DNA of 64,000 nucleotides from Ignavibacteria bacterium (GCA_016719565.1 JADJYU010000005.1:1-64000), one strand, 5' to 3'. Shown: positions 19,235 to 27,676, counted from the stretch's first letter. Notes: generated from the sequence alone by a model not told the origin. Translations and numbers: made by a program.

Positions 19235-21856
19235 CTATTTCAGTATCATCATTTTTTTCTGCGCAACAAAATCCCCCGATCTCAATTCATAAAAATAAAC
19301 TCCGCTGGCGAGATTACTGCCGTTGAATATTACTTCATATCTACCGGCTTCCTGTTTTTCATTTACAAGTATTGTCATCTCCCTGCCGGTTACGTCATAT
19401 ATCTTAAGAGTAGTAAAACTATTTTCGGTTAAGGAATAACGAATGACTGTAGACGGATTGAACGGGTTCGGATAATTCTGTGACAGCTCATATTTATCAG
19501 GAATGCCGATAGACACTTCACCTGCAAGACTGTAATATTCAAAGCTGCCGTTAAAGTCGATTTGTTTTAATCTGTAGTTGTATTTTCCGGGAGCAAGGTT
19601 TTTGTCTGTGAAGGAATACTCTTTCGGTTCATTTGAATTTCCGTTTCCGGGAATGGAACCTGCTTTTATCCACTGGTCATCAGTTGCTGATCTTTCAATG
19701 TCAAAGCCGGAGTTGTTTATTTCGTTTATTGTCTGCCAGATTAAATTGACATTGTTTTCATTGATAAAAGATGAGAAGGAGGACAATTCAATTGGTAACA
19801 AAGTATTATCTGAATTAAATGAAAGAGCAGTTGGAGAATAGAATAAAGGTCCTGATGTGATCATTCCCTCATTTGTCTTAAATCGGTAATTAATAAACTT
19901 ATTCCCTGTAATGTTTTGAATCCCTACTTTGTGAGATCTAAGTGTATAATTATTATAATTGTTTAAAAATGTTGAGCCGCATTTTGTATTATCATACTGA
20001 ACTGTTACTATCCCATTATTTAATCCGCATAAAGGTGATGTTTCGAGTATAACCTGAAATGTAGTATAGTCATTCGCATCAGAAGGATACCACTGTGGCA
20101 CTCTGTCATAAGTAATTATGATTTTATTGTTTGCTACTTTATACTTCAAATTTCTTCCTGTAATCATTGATGCACTAAAATCAAAATCATACCAGAAAGC
20201 AAGTATTGCTGCCCCTGTTATTTCTGAATTTCCAAAATCGATCGGCGGAGGATGTTCAGATAATCCTCCGGTTGACGATCCAAGCCCAATTATTCCATTT
20301 GTAGAAATTCCAAATGTATCATAACAGATTCCATTGAATTGAAATTTATCTCCCTGAGGTAAAATATTATTTAATAAGAAATATCCATCATTTAAATTAC
20401 CTCCACTCAATGGTATTTTAGCTACACCATTAGATATTAAATTCACGCTGCCTGTAGTATCCTCCCAATAAAAAACAGGCTGATTTGGAGCACAGCTTGC
20501 CTCGGGAGTAGAGTTCGCAAAATAATATCCAAAATTTGATTCATGACCGCCGCCGAAATTAATATTTGTAACTGAAAATAAAGAGCTTGCGGTATCATTG
20601 GAAGTGTTATTATCCGTATTTAAAATAGTCCAAGATTTTATTATATAGTTTTTTTCTGTTGTACTGCGAGAAAAGAAGATAGGATCAAAATCTACTATGC
20701 GGGTCAATCCGGAACTCAAGGTATCATAAATTATATCTGAATAAAAAATTGTACCATTGTTTTTAATTTCCATCTTAATCTCAAAATTGGAAAACTGGTT
20801 GCTTGTACCGAAATTGACAATTTCAGCTTTAGGATAAATTACTAAATCTGATTCACAGTCTAAATAATTGATCATACTTAATTCAGGTACTGGAAAATTA
20901 GAAACTCCAATATCATTCGAGGATATTTCCTGTGTAAAATCGGATAAAGCTCTTTTCCATACTGAACCTTCTCTTATTCCTGTATAGAGTTGATTATTAT
21001 TTATGTGAAGTTTAGTTATTTGTGTATTGGAATTAAATCCTTCATTTTCAAGATTCCAGCTTAAACCGTTATTATATGAATAGTGCAAACCCAAATTATT
21101 TGAAACAAATATTTTATTTCCGGAGGAAGCTATTGAAGTAGCATTTAAACCTGAAAAACCATTATTTGAAGCAATCCAGTTTTCTCCATAATCAGAAGAT
21201 CTGAAAACTCCGTTTTTACCGGAAGCAAATAAGTATATCCCGTTGTAGGAAAAGCTGGTAATATTTCCGCTCAAACCACTATTTCTTTTGATCCAATAAT
21301 CACCATTATTCGATGAGCGGAAAACTCCAAATTCAGTACTGGCAAATAAATAATCTTCGGTTGAAATAAAAGCGTTTGCACCATAGGTAATTAATCCATT
21401 ATTCACAGAATACCAGTTATCTCCATAATTTGATGAACGGAATATCCCTGTGGCGTAAGAAGTAAAAATATGCGTGGCTGTACTATATAGACTTCCTACA
21501 GAATAGTATCCAGGCATCCCGTTAATAATAAAATTCCAGTTATCTCCATTGTTCGAAGACCTGTATATTCCTCCAAATTGACCGGCGCAAATTATAAAAT
21601 TATCTATTGAAATCATATGGTTGCCAACATTATTTCCATTTGGTCTTATACTATCAATTTCAATCCAGCTAATTCCCTGATTAGAAGTTTTGTACATTTC
21701 ACCATAATATGTACCTGTAAAAACGAAATGTTCATTTGAAGTAAACGAAGTAATCCACTTGTTGTTTTCCGGTCCAATAGGTATCCACTCTCCTTCACTT
21801 TTGCTAACATTAATTGTCACTGCCAATATCCAAATTGTAAATATTAACTTTTTCAT
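19235..21856 (-). CDS. T9SS-exported Asp-box (BNR) repeat protein B
   Basis: 873 residues, tandem paralog of gene A. Signal peptide (LIFTIWILAVTINVSKSEG), then about seven Asp-box blades (KTSNQGISW, RSSNNGDNW, RSSNYGDNW, RSSNNGDYW, RSSDYGENW), the shared middle domain (FYWEDTTGSVNLISNG, FGISTNGIIGLG) and the same T9SS type A tail (SQNYPNPFNPSTVIRYSL to the end). The C-terminal 200 residues and the 3' flank are nearly identical in DNA to gene A, while the N-terminal half differs clearly. This fits duplication followed by gene conversion at the ends or fast change in the propeller. Extracellular location expected; substrate unknown. Confidence 0.82.
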   Translation of the reverse strand: MKKLIFTIWILAVTINVSKSEGEWIPIGPENNKWITSFTSNEHFVFTGTYYGEMYKTSNQGISWIEIDSIRPNGNNVGNHMISIDNFIICAGQFGGIYRSSNNGDNWNFIINGMPGYYSVGSLYSTATHIFTSYATGIFRSSNYGDNWYSVNNGLITYGANAFISTEDYLFASTEFGVFRSSNNGDYWIKRNSGLSGNITSFSYNGIYLFASGKNGVFRSSDYGENWIASNNGFSGLNATSIASSGNKIFVSNNLGLHYSYNNGLSWNLENEGFNSNTQITKLHINNNQLYTGIREGSVWKRALSDFTQEISSNDIGVSNFPVPELSMINYLDCESDLVIYPKAEIVNFGTSNQFSNFEIKMEIKNNGTIFYSDIIYDTLSSGLTRIVDFDPIFFSRSTTEKNYIIKSWTILNTDNNTSNDTASSLFSVTNINFGGGHESNFGYYFANSTPEASCAPNQPVFYWEDTTGSVNLISNGVAKIPLSGGNLNDGYFLLNNILPQGDKFQFNGICYDTFGISTNGIIGLGSSTGGLSEHPPPIDFGNSEITGAAILAFWYDFDFSASMITGRNLKYKVANNKIIITYDRVPQWYPSDANDYTTFQVILETSPLCGLNNGIVTVQYDNTKCGSTFLNNYNNYTLRSHKVGIQNITGNKFINYRFKTNEGMITSGPLFYSPTALSFNSDNTLLPIELSSFSSFINENNVNLIWQTINEINNSGFDIERSATDDQWIKAGSIPGNGNSNEPKEYSFTDKNLAPGKYNYRLKQIDFNGSFEYYSLAGEVSIGIPDKYELSQNYPNPFNPSTVIRYSLTENSFTTLKIYDVTGREMTILVNEKQEAGRYEVIFNGSNLASGVYFYELRSGDFVAQKKMMILK

Positions 21857-22259
21857 GATTTCTAAATTTTATTTAAAAAATTAGTTCATCTCAATAATAT
21901 CAGAAGTTTGACAAACTTTACCGTCAGAATTTTACTAAGAATAATTATCAGAAAATAGGACTGTGGTCAGATTGTTAAATGATAAAAATCATAAAAATTA
22001 TTAGAGGAATTGATAGAAAAGGCATACTTTTTGAAGCAACGATTTTCGAGGATTCGCGCGTATCTGTCTGAGTCCCGGATGAGCGCCGGAGACTAAAGTA
22101 TTAATTCAAACTTGGCAAGAGAAACGCTCCCAATCGGGAGATTGGGAGCGAGAGAGTACTTTGTAAGAAAATTAATCCTAATTAGAAAGATATACGGTCA
22201 CAATCGGGAGATTGGGAGCGAGTAAAATTTTTCCAAATAGTAAATAAAATTACAGGGAT
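21857..22259. promoter_or_regulatory. conserved upstream region of gene B plus repeats
   Basis: Carries the same two symmetrical sites as upstream of gene A: AAGTTTGACAAACTT at 21904-21918 (48 bp before the start) and GAC-TGTG-GTC at 21959-21968 (103 bp before the start). Further out are two copies of the CTCCCAATCGGGAG palindrome repeat (about 22125-22155 and 22190-22225); the second shares a TTTGTAA..AAATTAATCCT lead with the copy at about 15780-15850. No gene seen. Confidence 0.55.
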
Positions 22260-22633
22260 TTAACTTCTATCATAGAAGATCAAACTTAACTCATCTATTT
22301 TCTTGAATTGAATATCGGAAGATAATAAGGTAAGTTTAAAAATAAAGATGTTGAACAAATTAAAGAATCCGGAATTTTAAGATTGTAACTCTTGCGAAGA
22401 TTAACTGAGGTTTTCTTGATAGTATCATTGATATCTATAATTATACAATTTGAAAGTAACTTTTCAATTATTCTTTCATCAGCTTCTGTTAATTTTTGAA
22501 AACTTAGCAGCTCTAATTCTGTAATGAACGAAACATATACACTCAAATTTTCAAGGTAAGCCGATATTGTCTTATCCCCTCCAATCAGGTAAATAAGAAT
22601 ATTTGTATCTACAACAATACTATTTCCATTCAT
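22260..22633 (-). CDS. VapC-type PIN-domain toxin, 3' frameshift
   Basis: PIN-domain ribonuclease, the toxin of a type II toxin-antitoxin pair. Visible: SIVVDTNILIYLIGG (first catalytic Asp), FITELELLSF (Glu), and LKIPDSLICSTSLFLNLPYYL (third acidic site). The open frame ends after IFNSRK, but another frame gives SDIQFKKIDELSLIFYDRS, a normal PIN C-terminus with the fourth Asp, so a 1-bp slip sits near 22315. About 124 residues after repair. Its ATG at 22633 lies inside the end of the antitoxin gene, a 14-bp overlap that implies translational coupling. Confidence 0.82.
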
Positions 22634-22784
22634 TTCTTAACTTTTTTTGAATAGTTACGGCATCCTCTTTCACTTTAACTTTACCGCAGTATTCAGAAGC
22701 TTTGAAACCTCTTTTTGTCTTTGGCATATTCGTTAATTCTTTTAATTTTCTATTCTTTGAATTTCTTTTAATAATCAGAACCAT
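22620..22784 (-). CDS. small antitoxin of the PIN-domain pair
   Basis: 54 residues from ATG 22784 to TAG at 22620, too short to be obvious at first sight. The C-terminal half, TKRGFKASEYCGKVKVKEDA followed by VTIQKKLRNEWK, matches the small partner proteins commonly found before Bacteroidota PIN toxins (pattern RGFD..KYCG.IK..EDPL.IQK.LRDEW, recalled from family knowledge). It is basic at the N-terminus, as for a DNA-binding or toxin-wrapping antitoxin. It precedes and overlaps the toxin gene. No promoter box was assigned. Confidence 0.75.
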   Translation of the reverse strand: MVLIIKRNSKNRKLKELTNMPKTKRGFKASEYCGKVKVKEDAVTIQKKLRNEWK

Positions 22785-22835
22785 AATCTATATAATTAAA
22801 ATTATTTGAAAATTGAATTTATAAAAATTGAATTG

Positions 22836-22908
22836 TGCGACCATGGGACCTAGAACCTTTGACCTAATAATTAAAAGTCATTTGCTCTGCCAACTGAGAT
22901 AAGTTGCA
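22836..22908 (-). pseudogene. degenerate tRNA-Lys (UUU)
   Basis: On the minus strand the sequence has a tRNA layout: an acceptor 5' arm TGCAACT against 3' GGTCGCA (one mismatch), TATCTCAGTTGGCAGAGC as a weak D arm, the anticodon arm AATGA-CTTTTAA-TTATT (five pairs, anticodon TTT for lysine) and an AGGTC variable loop. The T arm (AAAGG-TTCTAGG-TCCC) does not pair and is one base too long. It therefore looks like a decayed or badly sequenced tRNA-Lys. It lies just upstream of the toxin-antitoxin pair, a typical integration neighbourhood. Confidence 0.55.
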
Positions 22909-23037
22909 GAGCAAATTATCCTTTTACCATAACTTTTTCAATTCTATCTTTCCGCCGATGGAATCTCTATTCACCGGCTCCCTCATTTTCAAAAGGGGAA
23001 TATAAATCTATATAAGTGTCTCCGGGATATAGAAAGA

Positions 23038-23102
23038 GAAAATTCTAAATTCTAAATTCAAAATTCTAAACTTTAAATTTAAAATTTAAAATTTAAAATT
23101 TA
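23038..23102. repeat. heptamer tandem repeat (AAATTCT/AAATTTA)
   Basis: Nine 7-bp units: AAATTCT, AAATTCT, AAATTCA, AAATTCT, AAACTTT, then four AAATTTA. The array runs into the stop codon of the adjacent minus-strand gene and supplies its last codons. Confidence 0.85.
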
Positions 23103-24547
23103 ATATTAACCGACCTCTCAAACCAATTCCAATACTCCGGCATGCGCGGACCTGAGATCAGATCCTTTTTAAACTGTACAAACTTCTTACTGCTTTTATT
23201 AACTTCGTTGTTTTTAATTTTTTCCAAATAGTGTATGCTGTTCAGGAAGTTATAGGACGATCTGATGAGTTCGTCGAAACGCGTCTGCTCTTTGGTTTTG
23301 CGGTCAAGATATTTGCGCATGGATTCGGCTTCGCGGCGGAGTGCGGGGAATTCGCCACTTTCAAATAACATCATCATTTTTATCAGGCGGGAATAGATGA
23401 AATGTAATATGTTGGATTTTTTTACTTTGCTGATATTCTTATTAATATCAGAATAATCTCCTTTAAAAAAATCCAGTATGATCCCGGTTATGTTCAGAAT
23501 ATCTTTGCTGTACTGGGGAAGCAGATATGTTTTATGGATCTTTATAAACTCTTCCGCCCATTCAGTCTGATTCAGTTTTACGGCGTCGTTTACCATGCTG
23601 AAAAAAAGAAACGGCGGAATGTTTTTGCCTTCCCTGAAAAAATTCTCAAAATATTTTCCTTCCATGGATTTTTTACGGAAGATGAATAACTTTAAAACAT
23701 TCTTCCTGTCAGGCTCACGCAGTGATCTCGTTTTAAGAAAACCTACGGAAGACACATAAAACATCGTCATCAGATTGTCATCATACTTCTTTTTATTACG
23801 TCTGTAATAATTCTGCAGCGCGTCAAAGTATTTAACATCACCCGTCTCTGTCATCAGACTTGTATAATACAGCATCATTATGTCCGGATAAGACTTTGAG
23901 AAATATTTTATGTGCTCATTAATGAAACCGTAAACATTCTGAATCATACCCGGCGGACGCCGCTTAACTGCTTTATGGGTATACCTGTCGGAATAATAAT
24001 TAATATTAAATACTAAAGTCTGATAAACAAAATACAGATTGAGATATTCAATTTTCTTCAGGGAAATTTTCGATGTATCCTTACTGATGGTTGTATGTGA
24101 ATGCATAAAGAACTCTGAATAAAAATTGAGCTTATTCAGATAATATTTTTCATCTATCCCGAAATCACTGTCACTGTATTTCTGTATTTCAGAAATTTTT
24201 TTATTGTATGATCTCCATAAAAGTTTTTTTCCGAACTCATTAAGCAGTATCACCGCTCCTGCTGCTTTGTCCTTTTGAGCTCTCTCGAGAAAGAGAAACT
24301 TTTCAAAGAGTTTGTTAAAATCGGATACTAGCTTTCGTATGGTATGACTGTTTACTTTTACTTTTCCGTACACCGCTGCGGAAATATTTTTTTCGTAAAC
24401 ATCTTTCGGAGTTACATTCGGATGAAAACTTTTTATATACTGAAATAATTTTTTAATAGTGCGGTACCTGTTGAAGTAAGGTGAGTGTATAAAGTTCTCA
24501 AAACTTTTCAGCTCATCTCCTGTCAGCGAATTTATATCTGTCAGCAT
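23093..24547 (-). CDS. conserved hypothetical protein (SPYFNRYR family)
   Basis: 484 residues, no signal peptide and no membrane segment. Mostly alpha-helical by composition, with many Lys, Phe and Tyr. The N-terminal FENFIHSPYFNRYRTIKKLF and a block PKDVYEKNISAAVYGKVKVN recall large hypothetical proteins often seen in Bacteroidota and ignavibacteria; no function is known to me. The helical repeat look suggests a TPR-like solenoid, but no clear TPR consensus is visible. It stands alone, with an AT-rich 300-bp upstream region. Start ATG at 24547 precedes the conserved N-terminus. Confidence 0.6.
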   Translation of the reverse strand: MLTDINSLTGDELKSFENFIHSPYFNRYRTIKKLFQYIKSFHPNVTPKDVYEKNISAAVYGKVKVNSHTIRKLVSDFNKLFEKFLFLERAQKDKAAGAVILLNEFGKKLLWRSYNKKISEIQKYSDSDFGIDEKYYLNKLNFYSEFFMHSHTTISKDTSKISLKKIEYLNLYFVYQTLVFNINYYSDRYTHKAVKRRPPGMIQNVYGFINEHIKYFSKSYPDIMMLYYTSLMTETGDVKYFDALQNYYRRNKKKYDDNLMTMFYVSSVGFLKTRSLREPDRKNVLKLFIFRKKSMEGKYFENFFREGKNIPPFLFFSMVNDAVKLNQTEWAEEFIKIHKTYLLPQYSKDILNITGIILDFFKGDYSDINKNISKVKKSNILHFIYSRLIKMMMLFESGEFPALRREAESMRKYLDRKTKEQTRFDELIRSSYNFLNSIHYLEKIKNNEVNKSSKKFVQFKKDLISGPRMPEYWNWFERSVNIKF

Positions 24548-24865
24548 AATTATTATTTTTAAAATAAAGAAATTTTAAAAAGAAAAAACCTTACACGCTA
24601 AACTAAAAAAAATTACTGCAATAAAAAAACAATAAATTTCCGAAAAAAAATTTCACTTCACAAAATCGTCAAAATGTCCGTTGTTTTTAAATGCCAACTC
24701 CCGTTAATTTTGTATAGTTCTTTTACATACATCTGATCTTCACTGAGCAACAAAGATGACGGTCAGCTGAAAATAATTAAACTGTAATTTTAAGTAAATA
24801 GAATTTTTATTTAGAGGCATAAGGGGGGACCAAAGAAAAATGAAATTCTAAGATTCTCACATAAT
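24548..24865. other. AT-rich intergenic region
   Basis: 318 bp upstream of the minus-strand hypothetical gene and before the 21-bp array. AT-rich; it presumably carries the promoter of the hypothetical gene. I see no RNA gene or hairpin of note. Confidence 0.4.
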
Positions 24866-24869
24866 AAGG

Positions 24870-25550
24870 AGAATTTAAATTAATAAGTGCAGATCAGAAA
24901 AGAAGTAACACGAAAATAAAACAAAGAATCCAGAGTATGATAAAAAGAAACACCATCACTGTAAAAAGAAATCGTACAATAAAATGAAGAATGATGAATG
25001 TGATGCGAAGAGGCGGAGAGATTAAACAAAGTACTGCAAATTCTGAATAAAGCGACGAAGAAACTTAATAAAGAGTTCTGATAATGCAAAAAAGAAGAGG
25101 AAAAGTGATATAAGGAATAGTGATAATGAAATAAAGAAACTTGAATGCGAAACGAAGAAAGTAAAATGCGATGCAAAGAAAGTAAAATGCGAAGCGAAGA
25201 GTTGTGAATGCGAAACGAAGAGTTATGTAAGTGAAGAAATTTTCAGTCTACGGGAAGAAATGTCTCTTGAAAGTCAGGTGATGTCATTTGAAAGTCAGGA
25301 AATGTCCTGTGAATGTTTAGAAATGTATTGTGAAAGTCAGGAAATGTCCGGTGAATATTTAGAAATGTATTGTGAAAGTCAGGAAATGTCCTGTGAATGT
25401 TTAGAAATGTTTTATGAAAATCAGGAAATGTCCGGTGAATGTTTAGAAATGTTTTGTGAAAGTCAGGAAATGTCCGGTGTAAGTAAAGAAAAGTTTTGTG
25501 AAAGTTAAGAAATATCCTGTGAATGTAAAGAAATGTCTTGTGAAGGTAAA
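24870..25550. repeat. 21-bp periodic minisatellite, degenerate at the left
   Basis: From 25258 about fourteen 21-bp units follow each other (GAAATGTCCTGTGAATGTTTA type, alternating with GAAATGTATTGTGAAAGTCAG type). Leftwards to about 24870 the same 21-bp rhythm continues in units that begin AAAG or GAAG (for example GAAGAAAGTAAAATGCGATGC), with growing divergence and one 2-bp phase slip near 25235. In all about 30 units. Each unit holds an A-rich run spaced two DNA turns apart. Open frames on both strands (heptads such as ESQEMSC on plus and FHKTFLN IHRTFPD on minus) follow from the period alone; neither has a convincing start site. Confidence 0.8.
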
Positions 25551-25850
25551 TAAATTTTCTGAAAAAGAAAAAAAATTTAAAAAGTGAAAAATTTTTCACA
25601 AAAAAATGAACATAGGCAATAAAAAATAAGAAAAGATAAGATTTACAGAAATAAATTTCAAATAATTGAAATAACCAGTAACAAAAAAAAAAGCCGGGAC
25701 ATTTTCAAACCGAAGATTCCGGAGTCTGGAGATCCGCAGACAACACTCTGAAATATACTGAGCGGGCTTTTGAGATGGTAACGGCGAATTAACAATAAAC
25801 CATAAACTAAAAAAAAATGCCGTAAATACGGCGAAAGGAAAATTAGTAAA

Positions 25851-26625
25851 ATGATAAAATATCAAAAAAACAAATACTCCATGTTTACAGGAGTACGGGC
25901 TTATCTTGATGATCACAGCCAGGGTTACACGGATAATGAAGAATTCACAGAACACGTGAACACATTCAAATCAATCCTTCATAACATTGAATCGATTGAA
26001 AACGAGAGAAGCAAATCGACAACAGGTAAGGTGAGAAATAAAATGGAAATGAGAAATGCAGCAACGGATCACGGGCTTGCGGTTGCAGGAGCTATATATT
26101 CTTACGCAAAGAAAAAAAGGAGATATACTGCTGATGGAATCCGTGAATTTCAAGATCTCGCACTTGAATAAATACAGAGATGCCGGACTTGTGATAGAGC
26201 TGATCTCGATTAAAGATACGGCTTTAAGATTCCGGGAAGACTTAACACGGTATGGGATCACAGCGGATAGTTTCACAGAATTCGAAGAAAAGATCGCACT
26301 ATATACCGATGCTCTGGGCGCAAAGAATACAGGCGCAGCAACGAAGTCAGGAGCTAAGAAGACAATGCAGACGATATTTAGAGAAGCTGACAATATATTG
26401 GATTCCATAGACAGACTTATGAATAAATTCAAAATCATTGATCCTGATTTCCATGCGGGATATAAATCCGCGAGAGTGATTAAAGATCTTGGTTATAGAC
26501 ATAGAGGAGGATTTGCGGGAAACGGTAACGCTTCTGGTGAGGGAAGCGCAGCGGGAAATGAATCTCAAAATTCGGGAATCAGTCAGGTCAGTCAGACATC
26601 GTCCGGACAAGGCAGTGAACTTTAA
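25851..26625 (+). CDS. conserved hypothetical protein, 1-bp frameshift
   Basis: About 257 residues when one base in the A run at 26112-26118 is restored, linking IYSYAKKK to GDILLMESVNFKISHLNKYR. Opens MIKYQKNKYSMFTGVRAYLD; the C-terminal half has LTRYGITADSFTEFEEKIALY, then FREADNILDSIDRLMNKF and FHAGYKSARVIKDLGYRHRG, ending in a Gly/Ser/Asn-rich tail. From memory this layout is common in Bacteroidota and Chlorobiota hypothetical proteins. All-helical, soluble, no signal peptide; function unknown. It lies between the 21-bp array and the repeat island and has its own terminator. Confidence 0.65.
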
Positions 26626-26652
26626 CGTGTCCGAAAAAACAAATCCGGTAAT

Positions 26653-26703
26653 GAAAAACAATTAACAATTAACAGTTAACAATTAGCAATTAGCAATAAA
26701 CTC
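26653..26703. repeat. heptamer tandem repeat (ACAATTA/GCAATTA)
   Basis: Seven-base units ACAATTA, ACAATTA, ACAGTTA, ACAATTA, GCAATTA, GCAATAA directly after the hypothetical gene and before its terminator. Confidence 0.8.
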
Positions 26704-26704
26704 T

Positions 26705-26733
26705 AACCCCGCGGTAAGATAGCGGGGTTTTTT
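26705..26733 (+). terminator. intrinsic terminator
   Basis: The stem AACCCCGC pairs with GCGGGGTT over a nine-base loop and is followed by T's. Ends the hypothetical gene that stops at 26625. Confidence 0.85.
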
Positions 26734-26735
26734 GT

Positions 26736-26952
26736 TTGTCTGAACCTTGATTAAAGGATTGTAGGATTTCTTGATTAGTTACTGTTTCTAAAAATATTGG
26801 CTGTAAAAAAAATCATGAAATCTTTTAATCAAGTGAATCAGGGTTCAGACAAATTGAAATTGTCTGAACCTTGATTAAAGGATTGTAGGATTTCTTGATT
26901 AGTTACTGTAGATAAAAATATTAGCAGTAAATGAAATCATGAAATCTTTTTT
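26736..26952. repeat. two copies of a TTGTCTGAACC palindromic element
   Basis: Copy 1 (26736-26852) has terminal inverted repeats: it opens TTGTCTGAACCTTGATTAAA and closes GTGAATCAGGGTTCAGACAA, with inner GATTT/AAATC symmetry. Copy 2 (26860-26952) repeats the left 85-90 bases nearly exactly, then stops before the right terminal repeat. The family resembles GTCTGAACC..GGTTCAGAC elements that I recall as frequent between genes in Bacteroidota. No transposase is present, so if mobile it is non-autonomous. Confidence 0.7.
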
Positions 26953-27057
26953 TACTCATGCATTCATATTATGCATATTGTATTACGCAATTTGCGTAAT
27001 GCAAAATGCGTAATGAAAAAATAAACTTCATTCTGATTAATTTGGATGCATTACGCA

Positions 27058-27110
27058 GTGAATGGATTCCCGCCGGAAGCACGCGGGAATGACAGATCTC
27101 ATTGATTACT
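27058..27110. repeat. ATTCCCGC..GCGGGAAT repeat, copy 1
   Basis: A GTGAATGGATTCCCGCCGGA..GCGGGAATGACAG sequence with a strong hairpin (ATTCCCGC with GCGGGAAT), followed by CATTGATTAC. The same 53 bp recurs at 27275-27328 with about two differences. Confidence 0.75.
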
Positions 27111-27274
27111 TGCCTTGATCATAGGCGGTGTTTGCGAATTGCAGCGTTTATTCTTTTCATAATACTTTTAACCGCTTTAGCGTTTTCATCATTATAGAAA
27201 ACAAATTAATATTGACGTTAAAAAAAATATTGATCATTGATCATTGATAATTGATAATTGATAATTGTCCCTCT

Positions 27275-27328
27275 TGTGAATGGATTCCCGCCGGAAGCAC
27301 GCGGGAATGACAGTTCTCGTTGATTACC
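27275..27328. repeat. ATTCCCGC..GCGGGAAT repeat, copy 2
   Basis: Near-identical second copy of the element at 27058. Preceded directly by a heptamer array (TGATCAT, TGATCAT, TGATAAT x3 at 27229-27265). Confidence 0.75.
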
Positions 27329-27343
27329 ATATTCCGGCCCAAT

Positions 27344-27423
27344 GAGTCCCTGCAGAAAATGTCACAGCTGAGTCACCCGATTAGACTGCATTCAAATTCA
27401 CAATGAATTTTCCGCGGGGACTC
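27344..27423. repeat. 80-bp inverted-repeat element
   Basis: GAGTCCCTGCAGAAAAT at the left pairs with ATTTTCCGCGGGGACTC at the right (15 of 17 positions), with about 45 bp between. It is flanked by related TTGACGTT(A/G)AAAAAA sequences at about 27212 and 27438. Confidence 0.65.
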
Positions 27424-27506
27424 AGCGTCGTTTTTAATTGACGTTGAAAAAATGTATTGATAATTCATTGCCGGCGAAGTTTCAAGATAGTTGCACAGTT
27501 AAGTCA

Positions 27507-27590
27507 GTTGTTGGTGATCAAAAAGTTTGCATAAAATGCGAAAATAAATTCAAATGAAACTTATGCAAACTTTTTGAAAACACCAACAAC
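27507..27590. repeat. 84-bp long hairpin (MITE-like)
   Basis: GTTGTTGGTG and AAAAAGTTTGCATAA on the left pair fully with TTATGCAAACTTTTT and CACCAACAAC on the right, separated by a small internal bulge and a 26-base loop. 25 paired positions make this the strongest hairpin in the window. No T run follows, so it is not a plain terminator. Confidence 0.8.
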
Positions 27591-27599
27591 AGCGAAGAA

Positions 27600-27676
27600 T
27601 TAACTACTAACTACTAACTACTAACTACTAACTACTAACTACTAACTACTAACTACTAACTACTAACTACTAACTA
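27600..27676. repeat. heptamer tandem repeat (AACTACT)
   Basis: About ten perfect head-to-tail copies of AACTACT, ending AACTATT, about 100 bp before the wbqC-like gene. It uses the same unit family as the arrays at 16033 and 19170. Confidence 0.9.

Noticed and set aside
22836..22908. Functional tRNA-Lys
   Set aside because: The T arm does not pair and is one base too long, and the acceptor and D stems have mismatches; called degenerate instead.
24870..25550. CRISPR array
   Set aside because: The 21-bp units follow directly with no unique spacers of 25-40 bp, and no cas gene is present.
24880..25599. Minus-strand or plus-strand repeat proteins (FHKTFLNIHRTFPD, ESQEMSCECLEMYC)
   Set aside because: Open frames arise on both strands because the unit is 21 bp (7 codons) and lacks stops. 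No ribosome site or non-repeat domain supports either strand, so I kept it as a DNA repeat.
27600..27676. Plasmid or replication iterons
   Set aside because: 7-bp perfect copies of AACTACT are too short for typical iterons, no rep gene is near, and the same unit family lies at other gene ends.
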